Positions 47,987-55,322 of a stretch of DNA of 64,000 nt are shown here, one piece after another. This DNA is from Chthoniobacter flavus (GTDB taxonomy: Bacteria; Verrucomicrobiota; Verrucomicrobiia; Chthoniobacterales; Terrimicrobiaceae). Each line of letters opens with the position of its first letter. The stretch's first letter is position 1. The stretch lies in the NCBI GenBank assembly GCA_945883435.1, contig CAMCXK010000003.1, forward strand, positions 1 to 64,000, in the 5' to 3' direction. Position numbers and translations under genes: made by a program. Under the pieces are notes generated by a model. It had not been told where the DNA came from. It made no database searches and worked only from the letters and a program-made list of their open reading frames with translations.

Positions 47987-48831
47987 CGCCGCCCCCTCCT
48001 CCGATCGGGGTGTTCGATTCGGGCGTTGGTGGATTGACCGTGGCCGCGGCCATCCGCCGCATCCTGCCGGGTGAGGATATTTTCTATGTGGGTGACACCG
48101 CCCGTGTGCCCTATGGCGGCAAAAGCCGGCCCACCGTCGAACGATACAGCCTGGAAATCGCCCGCTGGCTTTTGGAGGAAAAAGCCAAAACGATCGTGGT
48201 GGCCTGCAACACCGCCTCGGCGCTGGCTGTTCCGCGCCTTCAGTCCGAGTGTCCGGTGCCGGTTCAAGGAGTGGTGGCTCCCGGGGCGGCGGCGGCTGTT
48301 GCCTCCACGCGCAACGGCCGCGTGGGAGTCATCGGGACAAGGGCGACCATCGCCAGCGGCGCCTACGAGCGCTCGATCCGGGAACTGGACGGCGGCATCC
48401 GCGTGCACAGTGTGCCATGCCCGCTGTTGGTGCCGTTGATCGAGGAGGGGCTTTTTGAAGACAAGATCACCGACATGGTTCTGCATCGGTATCTGGCGCC
48501 CCTTCTGGGATCGGGCATTGACACGCTGGTTCTCGGTTGCACGCACTATCCCCTGCTGCGCGGGGCGATCGCCCGCCAAGCCGGACCGGGCGTGCGCCTG
48601 GTGGATTCGGCCGAGAATTGCGCCTTGGCGGTTCGCGATCTTTTGCAAAAGCGCCAACTGTCCGCCCCTCCGGAGCGGACCGGCACGCTTCGCGTCGCGC
48701 TCACCGATGAAACCGAGGGATTCCTCCGCACCGCCGCACAGGCCCTCGCCCTCCCGGTCGGCCAGGTCTCCGTCCGCCCGCTTGGCGCCCCAGGCCCGCA
48801 AACGCAGGCCGACAAGACATTCGGGCTTTGA
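47983..48831 (+). CDS. murI: Glutamate racemase
   Basis: 282 aa from the ATG at 47983, overlapping the amidase stop (ATGA). MurI makes D-glutamate for peptidoglycan. The two catalytic Cys are in VVACNTASALA and VLGCTHYPLL, with the N-terminal GVFDSGVGGLTV and YVGDTARVPYGGKS. The length is typical. The position beside a peptidoglycan amidase and an O-antigen-ligase-type protein fits an envelope operon. Confidence 0.97.
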   Translation: MTPPPPPIGVFDSGVGGLTVAAAIRRILPGEDIFYVGDTARVPYGGKSRPTVERYSLEIARWLLEEKAKTIVVACNTASALAVPRLQSECPVPVQGVVAPGAAAAVASTRNGRVGVIGTRATIASGAYERSIRELDGGIRVHSVPCPLLVPLIEEGLFEDKITDMVLHRYLAPLLGSGIDTLVLGCTHYPLLRGAIARQAGPGVRLVDSAENCALAVRDLLQKRQLSAPPERTGTLRVALTDETEGFLRTAAQALALPVGQVSVRPLGAPGPQTQADKTFGL

Positions 48832-48863
48832 CCGCCCGGAGGGTTTTGCGATTTGCTCGACCC

Positions 48864-50822
48864 ATGCACCTTGTTTTGCTCCCGCTGCTGGCCTTGGTTT
48901 TCCTCTTTTTGGAAATCGGAATCGGCGGCGCCCGGCTGGTTTACACTGTTCCTGCGGTGTGCACCTTGGCCGTGGCAGGGGTTCTGGCAGCCCTGAGGCC
49001 CCTTCCGATGCGCGGCAAGCCCTCCACATGGTGCTTGGGAACAGCCTTGGTTTTCGGGGCCTACATTCTTGTGAGAAACCGCCTTTCCGAAATCGACCAC
49101 CTGGCAAGGCTTCAATTCTACATCATGGCGGGGTGCCTCATCGTTTACCTGCTCACCGCGCTGTTCCTGCCGGATTCGCGCCATCGCAAAGCCCTGCTAG
49201 TCGTGCTTCTGGCTCTGGCTGTCGCACAGGTCTTGCTTGGCTTCTACCAATTCGCCCGCGTGAACGCCTGGATGCCCCTGCCATGGGCCCAGCGCCGCGA
49301 CGACTGGTGGCGGGCCAGCGGGTTTTTCATCTCTCCGAACCACTTCGCCGGGTATCTGGAAATCCTGTTTTTCGCGGCCGCGAGCTTCGCGGTCTGGGGG
49401 CGCGGAAAAGCCGCCGGACGCATCTTGATGGCTTATGCAGCCCTGGTGTGCGTGGTGGGGGTGGCGATCTCGGGCAGCCGCGGCGGGTATCTGAGCGTGA
49501 TATTCGGCGGCTTGGTTTTCTTCGGTCTGTCGCTGGTGGCGAGTTACCATTTGCGCCGCGAGGCGTTTCCAAAAATTGCGATCGTCTCGACGCTGGCGGC
49601 GGTGCTGGTTGCGGGGGGGCTTTTTTTGACAATGTTTCAGAGCACCACGCTGCTGCTGCGTTTCCAAGCCATCAATGACCCGGAGAACATGAGGTTCCTC
49701 CTTTGGGACTCGGCGCTGGAGCAGTTCATGCTCTCACCATGGTTCGGCACCGGCGGCTTTTCGTTTTTCTACTTCGGGCGCTTGTTCCGGAATCCTCTGG
49801 TGCAAAACGACCCCATTCACGTGCACAACGACTACCTGCAGCTTCTGGCGGATTACGGCCTCGCTGGGGTGGTTCTATTCGGCGCGCTTTACCTGGCCCA
49901 TGCGGCGGCCGGTTGGCAGGGATTCCGGCGCCGCCTGCGCGCCATGCGGAGCCATGCGGAAACCCAAAGCGACTCGCTCGCGCTGGCCATCGCCGGCCTG
50001 TGCGTTCTGGCGGCCTACACCGTCCACTCGGTGGTCGATTTCAACATGCACCTGACCGTGAACGCCCTTTTTGTGGCGTTTTTCCTGGCCTGCCTCACCA
50101 GTGCGGTGAGGGCCCCCGGGCAGTCGAAAAATCCCGGCCGGCTGGCGCTCCTGCAACGCTTCGTCCTTCCGGCGGGATCGATCGCCCTGCTGGTCCATGC
50201 CACACCATTCATCCGCTCGGAATACCTTTCCGAGCGGGCCCGGGTGGCCTTGCGCGATGGACATCCATCCGAGGCGCTGACCCTGGCCTCCGATGGTCTC
50301 GCGATCGACGCCGCGAATCCCGACCTGTGGTTTTATGCCGGGGAGGCGGCCCGGATGCTCGCTTGGGAGGACGACGCCGGGCGCCGGGCACTCCTTCAAA
50401 AATCCATCGAGTCGTTCACGGCGGGGCTACGGGTTTTTCCCTATGACTCCCAGCTGGCTCTGAAGTTGGCCCAAACGTATTCCGAATCGGGCGACTACGA
50501 CACGGCAGCCGCATTCATCGACCTCGCCGAGTCGCTCGATCCGCAGTCGGGCCTGGTCTTCGCCTTTCGGGGCATGATTGAACTCGCTGCCGGCTATATC
50601 GAAGACGCCCGTGCGGCTTTTGAAGATGCCCTCGCGCTCGGAGGACAAGGTGGCGATATGGCACGGCAAGGCCTCCAACTCGCCGCGGAGGCGGAGAAAA
50701 ACGGCCTTCAACCCCGCTCGCTCCTGCCACCGATCCTCTTGCCTGACAACCCGGTGAAAACCGAATCACCCATCCTCCCGGAGCCCGAACCGGGCGGGGT
50801 GTCCGACGGCGCGGTTCAGTAA
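48864..50822 (+). CDS. O-antigen ligase-like membrane protein with C-terminal TPR region
   Basis: 652 aa from the ATG at 48864 (MHLVLLPLLALVFLFLEIG); a TTG at 48828 that overlaps the murI stop would add twelve residues with four Arg. Residues 1-430 have about ten to twelve membrane helices. The Wzy/WaaL-type loop has GFFISPNHFAGYLEILF, AISGSRGGYLS and QNDPIHVHNDYLQLLADYG, with the expected His. Residues 455-620 are helical and hold TPR-like repeats (ALTLASDGLAIDAANPDLWF, AAAFIDLAESLDPQSGLVFA). It should ligate or polymerise a glycan at the periplasmic face. The last 57 bp overlap aat on the other strand. Confidence 0.87.
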   Translation: MHLVLLPLLALVFLFLEIGIGGARLVYTVPAVCTLAVAGVLAALRPLPMRGKPSTWCLGTALVFGAYILVRNRLSEIDHLARLQFYIMAGCLIVYLLTALFLPDSRHRKALLVVLLALAVAQVLLGFYQFARVNAWMPLPWAQRRDDWWRASGFFISPNHFAGYLEILFFAAASFAVWGRGKAAGRILMAYAALVCVVGVAISGSRGGYLSVIFGGLVFFGLSLVASYHLRREAFPKIAIVSTLAAVLVAGGLFLTMFQSTTLLLRFQAINDPENMRFLLWDSALEQFMLSPWFGTGGFSFFYFGRLFRNPLVQNDPIHVHNDYLQLLADYGLAGVVLFGALYLAHAAAGWQGFRRRLRAMRSHAETQSDSLALAIAGLCVLAAYTVHSVVDFNMHLTVNALFVAFFLACLTSAVRAPGQSKNPGRLALLQRFVLPAGSIALLVHATPFIRSEYLSERARVALRDGHPSEALTLASDGLAIDAANPDLWFYAGEAARMLAWEDDAGRRALLQKSIESFTAGLRVFPYDSQLALKLAQTYSESGDYDTAAAFIDLAESLDPQSGLVFAFRGMIELAAGYIEDARAAFEDALALGGQGGDMARQGLQLAAEAEKNGLQPRSLLPPILLPDNPVKTESPILPEPEPGGVSDGAVQ

Positions 50823-51356
50823 ATCCAAGTAGGCCGCCCGCGGAATTTCCACCGCACCGAATTTTTCAAGGTGGGGAGTGACCCACTGCGTGTCCAAGAG
50901 AAGGAACCCGCCGGCTTTCAGCATCTCCACCAATCGGCAAAGCGCGACCTTCGAAGCCCCGGGCACGACGTGATACATCGACTCGCCGAAAAAAGCCCCG
51001 CCGATCCGCACCCCATACAGCCCACCCGCCAAGCGCCCGTCGCGCCAGATTTCCACCGAATGGGCATGACCCAGCCGGTGCAAGGCCGTGTAACTCTCGA
51101 AAATGCCCGCATCGATCCACGTCTCCTCGCGGCTCGCACACCCCATCAAGACCTCCTCAAAAGCGGTGTCCCATCGCGTCTCCCACGCTGGATCGGCCAG
51201 TGTCTTCCGCGTCCCGTGCGGAATCCGAAACCCATCCAGCGGAATAATCCCCCGGGGATTCGGCGAGAACAACCGGGTTTCACCGTCCAGGGCCATGGGA
51301 AAAATGCCCTTGCGGTAAAAATCCAGCAACAGTTCGGGGGGAATGGGATCGGCCAT
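50766..51356 (-). CDS. aat: Leucyl/phenylalanyl-tRNA-protein transferase
   Basis: 196 aa from the ATG at 51356 (MADPIPPELLLDFYRKGIFPM). Aat adds Leu or Phe to N-terminal Arg/Lys of proteins and makes N-degrons for ClpAP. The conserved motifs YRKGIFPMA, SPNPRGIIPL, ETWIDAGIFESYTALHRLGHAHSVE (in parts), GGLYGVRIGGAFFGESMYH and LLDTQWVTPHLEKFGAVEI are intact. An upstream ATG at 51389 would add eleven residues and is less likely. The 3' end overlaps the O-antigen ligase gene by 57 bp, tail to tail. clpS/clpA are not in view. Confidence 0.96.
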   Translation of the reverse strand: MADPIPPELLLDFYRKGIFPMALDGETRLFSPNPRGIIPLDGFRIPHGTRKTLADPAWETRWDTAFEEVLMGCASREETWIDAGIFESYTALHRLGHAHSVEIWRDGRLAGGLYGVRIGGAFFGESMYHVVPGASKVALCRLVEMLKAGGFLLLDTQWVTPHLEKFGAVEIPRAAYLDLLNRAVGHPARFGLREDG

Positions 51357-51464
51357 CGTTGGCGGGCTTGGGGTGTGTCCCTTGATCAAACGCCGGCAGC
51401 CGGTTTTGTCAGCTTAAAAATCCACCGGTGCACGCGGGACTGAAGACCGTCCTCCATTTTATTC

Positions 51465-51493
51465 AGGGGTGTGGCCGATTTTGCCATACCCCT
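51465..51493 (+). promoter_or_regulatory. Stable hairpin in the 51357-51651 spacer
   Basis: AGGGGTGTGG (51465-51474) pairs with CCATACCCCT (51484-51493), ten pairs including one G-U on the plus strand, with a 9-nt loop. A GGGTGGGG run about 10 nt downstream could compete for the CCCC of the right arm, which would allow two alternative folds. It lies between divergent aat and the three-gene module. The remaining spacer shows no confident promoter boxes or other gene. Confidence 0.4.
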
Positions 51494-51651
51494 CCGATTA
51501 GGGTGGGGGCATCGCGCATCCCAGCGGCTGCCGACCCACCACCCAAAGCCATCAATGAAAGGAACCGCCTCCAAACCGATCCCACATGAAACCCCGACGC
51601 CCATCCCGCAGGCCCCGTCCACAATCCACGAATCCCCTAATCAACAGTCCC

Positions 51652-52053
51652 ATGAATAAAAAACCAAAAGAAGGCACCAAAATCCGCGTGATCGCCAACT
51701 CGAACGATCACAACTACACCGTTGGCAACGTCTACACGATCTCCCATGTGGACGACAACGACTCGACACTGAAAGCCCGCGATGCCCACGGCGCCGTCGG
51801 GAATTGGATCCGCTGGAGCGACACCGCGCCCTGCGGCACCGTCGGGTGGGATTTTATCAAAAAAGTCCTCCCTTCGGAAATTGTGGAGTTTCTCAGCGCC
51901 TTCGACGGCATTGAACAACTCGAACTCTCGGGCAATGCCAAGGATGCCATCCTGCTGAGCCTTCCCGACCTGCACGAGCGTATTCTGGCGGAGGTCACCA
52001 AAACCGTCGACCACGCCACGCCCGAATCCTCCATCGATCCATTTGCCGACTGA
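51652..52053 (+). CDS. Unknown 133-aa protein, first gene of the AAA/VWA module
   Basis: 133 aa from the ATG at 51652 (MNKKPKEGTKIRVIANSND); a longer frame from 51586 begins with low-complexity sequence. Residues 8-65 look like a small beta-barrel of SH3/KOW type (GTKIRVIANSND, TVGNVYTISHVDDND, a WIRWSDTAP end). Residues 75-120 are helical (LPSEIVEFLSAFDGIEQLEL, DLHERILAEVTKT). I do not recognise the family. It lies 85 bp upstream of the ATPase on the same strand, so it is likely an adaptor or sensor of that system; this is inference. Confidence 0.7.
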   Translation: MNKKPKEGTKIRVIANSNDHNYTVGNVYTISHVDDNDSTLKARDAHGAVGNWIRWSDTAPCGTVGWDFIKKVLPSEIVEFLSAFDGIEQLELSGNAKDAILLSLPDLHERILAEVTKTVDHATPESSIDPFAD

Positions 52054-52138
52054 CCAGGTATCAAGTCGCGGCGGGTCCGATCCCCGCCGCTCAGCCCACT
52101 GACCCTTTTCCGAATCCCTTCTTTCAAAAATCCGCATC

Positions 52139-53467
52139 ATGACCACGACCACCGATTCCGCCCTCACGAACCTTCTCGGCAAGGGCAGCCGCCTTTGCAT
52201 CGCCGGCCTCAATGCCGCCACCACCCAGTCTGTCCGCAACGTCTTGATCGAACTCGATATCGAGCCCACTCCCTTCCGCCCCGGGGCGGATGGCATTGTG
52301 GTTTCCGATACCGCCAGTGAAGCGGAGCGCTCGGAACTTCTGGCGCAAGGGTTTTCTGTGTTCTCGGTCTCCGAACTCACGCGCCTGGCCCGCGGCGCCG
52401 ACGAGGAGCGTCCGGCCATCGCCCACAGCGCCGACAGCTTGCGTGTCCTCGACGTGGAAATCCCCCTTGGTTCCAACTCGACCCCTCCCGATGCCGAGCG
52501 CTTCCGCCACCTGTGCCTCGACCGGCTCTTCCTCACCACCGCCCGCAAAGCCGCTCTGGCCGTCCAACACGGCATCCCCTGCATGCTGGAAGGCGAGACG
52601 GCCACGGCCAAGACCACAGCCATCCTGTGGCTCGCCCAGCTCACCCGCCACCACTCCGTGCGCGTGAACTTGAGCGGCCACACCGACACGGGCGAACTCG
52701 TCGGCCGCTACGTGCCCGCCACCACGTCAGCGAAAGGCGGCGCCGCCTGGGAATTCGCCGAAGGTTACATTCCCAAAGCCCTGCGCCATGGCTGGTGGGT
52801 CATTCTCGATGAAGTCAACTTGGCCGAATCCCAAGTTCTCGAACGACTCAACCCCGTTCTGGAAATGCCTCCCACCCTTGTCCTCACCGAGCACGATGGC
52901 CACCGATTTGGCGCTTCAGGCGACACGCCCGTCGCCGCCGATTTCCGCATGTTTGGAACCATGAACCCCAGCGAATACTCGGGCCGCGCCACCCTCTCGC
53001 CCGCCTTCCGCGACCGCTGGGGACTGTGGGCCCACGTTCCCAAACCCTCCGAACCCGAACTTTTGGACCTTCTGCGCCATCTGGTGACAGGGGAAAATCC
53101 CCCCTTTGTCTGGGAGAGCGTGCGCTGGATCCCCCCCCGGTCCCCCGCCCTGTATCCCCAGCTCGCCAATTTTCCCGACTTGGAACCGACATTGAAAGCC
53201 ATCGCCTCGTTTCACGCCCGCATCTCGGGAGCCGCAGGCGACAACGAAGCCCCGGCCTCCATCGGCCGTGTGAAACGTGAACGCTATGTGTTCACCCGCC
53301 GCACGTTGTTGAATGCGATGCGCCTGCTGGCCGCCTTCTCCGCCACCGCCTCGCGTCTGCGCGGCCCCGCCTCGCGCGCCTTGGTCGAAATCTACATCCA
53401 ACGACTGTCGGACCCCGCCGACCGTTCCGCCGCCCAATCCCTCCTCCGCGCCACAGGCCTCGCCTGA
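52139..53467 (+). CDS. AAA_5/MoxR-like ATPase with an N-terminal BRCT-like domain
   Basis: 442 aa. Residues 12-86 resemble a BRCT domain: GKGSRLCIAGL, a helix, the strand GIVVSDTAS, and the ending GFSVFSVSELTRLA. The AAA core starts near 125: P-loop GETATAKT at 152-159, VNLSGHTDTGELVGRYVP of the midasin/dynein-related AAA_5 class, Walker B VILDE at 221-225, sensor 1 GTMNPSEYSG at 273-282 and a possible Arg finger in SPAFRDRW. The P-loop has Ala where Gly normally precedes the Lys. Such ATPases (CobS, MoxR, midasin) remodel partners that carry VWA domains; the next gene encodes one. The BRCT assignment is tentative. Confidence 0.85.
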   Translation: MTTTTDSALTNLLGKGSRLCIAGLNAATTQSVRNVLIELDIEPTPFRPGADGIVVSDTASEAERSELLAQGFSVFSVSELTRLARGADEERPAIAHSADSLRVLDVEIPLGSNSTPPDAERFRHLCLDRLFLTTARKAALAVQHGIPCMLEGETATAKTTAILWLAQLTRHHSVRVNLSGHTDTGELVGRYVPATTSAKGGAAWEFAEGYIPKALRHGWWVILDEVNLAESQVLERLNPVLEMPPTLVLTEHDGHRFGASGDTPVAADFRMFGTMNPSEYSGRATLSPAFRDRWGLWAHVPKPSEPELLDLLRHLVTGENPPFVWESVRWIPPRSPALYPQLANFPDLEPTLKAIASFHARISGAAGDNEAPASIGRVKRERYVFTRRTLLNAMRLLAAFSATASRLRGPASRALVEIYIQRLSDPADRSAAQSLLRATGLA

Positions 53468-53494
53468 AGCATTTCGAATTTTTCAAAGAATCCC

Positions 53495-55048
53495 ATGGCA
53501 TCCCACAACCGCAACCCGCTTCTTCAGGAACTCCACGCCTTGGCCGTGCAAGTCACGGGCGAGGAGGTCACGCTGGTCGAAGGCGAATCCGGCTCGTCTT
53601 GGAGCTGGAATTGGAAGGACCGCCTGATTTCCGTCTCCCCCGATTTTCTCGATACCCGGTCGGCCGACGTGTGCCGCGCCATCCTCCTTCACGAATGCGC
53701 CCACTGCGCCATCACCCGCATCCACCACCTTCTCGAAGCCTCGACCCGCCGCCTTTATCAAGACGTGTTGAACGTCCTGGAGGATTTGCGCATCGAGGCA
53801 TGGCTTTGCAAAACCCTGCCCGGCTGTGCCAGCTGGCTCCGCACCGCCAACGGGCTCCTTTTCCGCCCGCAGGGACCCGCCACTTGGCCCGCCAACCTCC
53901 AGCTGCAATTCCTGCGCGCCCTCCTCGAAGCCGCCCACAACAGCCGCCCCCCCGAAGGCCCCCATCCGGCCGTGCTTCAAGCCCTCGCGGAAACCCGCGA
54001 AGCAGTTCTTGAACAAACCGCCTGCCACCCCGCCGAGGCGGTCGGGCGTGCCGCTGCCGGGGCAACCCTCAACGCGCAGCAACGGATGCTGGCCATTTTC
54101 CAATCCAAGATCCGCCACGTGTGGGAACGCCTCGTCGCGATCGACGAATCCCAAGGCCGCCAGCGCATCACCACCATCACCAGTCCGTCCACTCCGTCCT
54201 ACGGAGCCACTCTCGACAAGCGCCTGTCGCGCTCATCCCGCCATGGCGGCGCGTTTGGAAACCGCTCCGGGAAAACCCACGGAGACTCCTATCTCATCCG
54301 CCAGCATCGACTCGCCCCCCACATCGACCGCTTGGCCGGGGAGTTTCTCCAGCTTTTTGCCACCGCCGCCCGCGACGCCTTCCAACCCTACTGCAATAGC
54401 GGAGCCCGCTTGAACATGCGCCTGGCCATGCAATCCCAAGCCGACCCGCGCTGGCACGACAAAATCTGGCTCCGTCGCCAGCACCACTCCCGCTTCGACC
54501 CGCTGGTCGTGCTCATGCTCGACACCTCGGCCTCCATGAACGGAGAGAAATTCGATGCCGCCCTCGATGGCATCGTTCTTCTGTCCGAGGTCTGCCTGCG
54601 CGCCGGACTTCCCATGGCCCTCTGGACCTTCAACCACGATGTCCGCCAAATCCTCCGCCCCCATGGTCAGTCCGACTCCTCTGTCCGCCGCCAGTCCATC
54701 GACCGCCTCCGCAGCCAATGCGGCGGGGGCACGGACATGGATTTCGCCTTCATCAAAGTTTTCTCCAGTCCCGAAATCCACCAATTCACCCACCCCCTCG
54801 TGCTGGTGCTCGGAGACGGTTGTCCCGACGACCTCCACGCCACCCGCACCCAAATCGCCCGTTTCGACGCCGCCGGCGTCCCAATCGTCGGATTGGGCAT
54901 CGGCCCCGAAACCGCCCGCATGAAACAATTGTTCAAAAGCTCCGTGATCGGACTCAACGTCCGCGATGTCACCCCCGCCCTCTGCGCCACCCTGCGCGAA
55001 ACCCTCCACCACATGGTCCCTGCAACGCCCCGCCGGCGCGCCGCTTGA
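53495..55048 (+). CDS. Metallopeptidase-like HExxH plus VWA domain protein
   Basis: 517 aa. The N-terminal region has an HExxH motif, LLHECAH at residues 64-70, followed by LEDLRIE at 95-101, as in CobT/DUF2201-type proteins that join a predicted metallopeptidase to VWA. A polar linker covers 220-300. The C-terminal VWA domain has a complete MIDAS: DTSASM (343-348), Thr413 in GGGTDMD and Asp441 in LGDGCPDD. It starts 27 bp after the ATPase gene. The VWA is the expected docking site for the AAA_5 ring. Proteolytic activity is not proven by the motif alone. No signal peptide is present. Confidence 0.85.
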   Translation: MASHNRNPLLQELHALAVQVTGEEVTLVEGESGSSWSWNWKDRLISVSPDFLDTRSADVCRAILLHECAHCAITRIHHLLEASTRRLYQDVLNVLEDLRIEAWLCKTLPGCASWLRTANGLLFRPQGPATWPANLQLQFLRALLEAAHNSRPPEGPHPAVLQALAETREAVLEQTACHPAEAVGRAAAGATLNAQQRMLAIFQSKIRHVWERLVAIDESQGRQRITTITSPSTPSYGATLDKRLSRSSRHGGAFGNRSGKTHGDSYLIRQHRLAPHIDRLAGEFLQLFATAARDAFQPYCNSGARLNMRLAMQSQADPRWHDKIWLRRQHHSRFDPLVVLMLDTSASMNGEKFDAALDGIVLLSEVCLRAGLPMALWTFNHDVRQILRPHGQSDSSVRRQSIDRLRSQCGGGTDMDFAFIKVFSSPEIHQFTHPLVLVLGDGCPDDLHATRTQIARFDAAGVPIVGLGIGPETARMKQLFKSSVIGLNVRDVTPALCATLRETLHHMVPATPRRRAA

Positions 55049-55322
55049 TCCACGACCCAATCCGCCGACACCAACAGACAGACTTTTGTGTCGGGGATCA
55101 CTCAAAATGCACCACTTTTTGACGGTCTGAAGAGCCCTCTTTGAAGCGCTCCTTGGCGCGTCCATGGCAAGGGATGCGCGTTCCGCCCTCTGCGGAATAT
55201 TCGGGTGTGCCTCCAATCATTCCAAACGAGGCTCCATCTCCTCATTTGATCCACGCCAAGCGCCCTTTTGCGATCTTTCAAGTCTGGCTTTCAGGTTCAC
55301 GCATTGGCCTTCTCTGCAGGGA
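55049..55322. other. Spacer between the AAA/VWA module and the glycosidase operon
   Basis: The two flanking genes are convergent. The only structure I see is a 7-bp stem, CCGACAC (55065-55071) with GTGTCGG (55088-55094), around a 16-nt loop. No T-run follows on either strand, so it is at best a weak bidirectional terminator. The rest has no recognisable gene, repeat or RNA. Confidence 0.4.

Noticed and set aside
51471-51659. 62-codon plus-strand frame in the spacer before the module
   Set aside because: It is Pro/His/Ser-rich, covers the hairpin arm and overlaps the start of the 133-aa gene in another frame.
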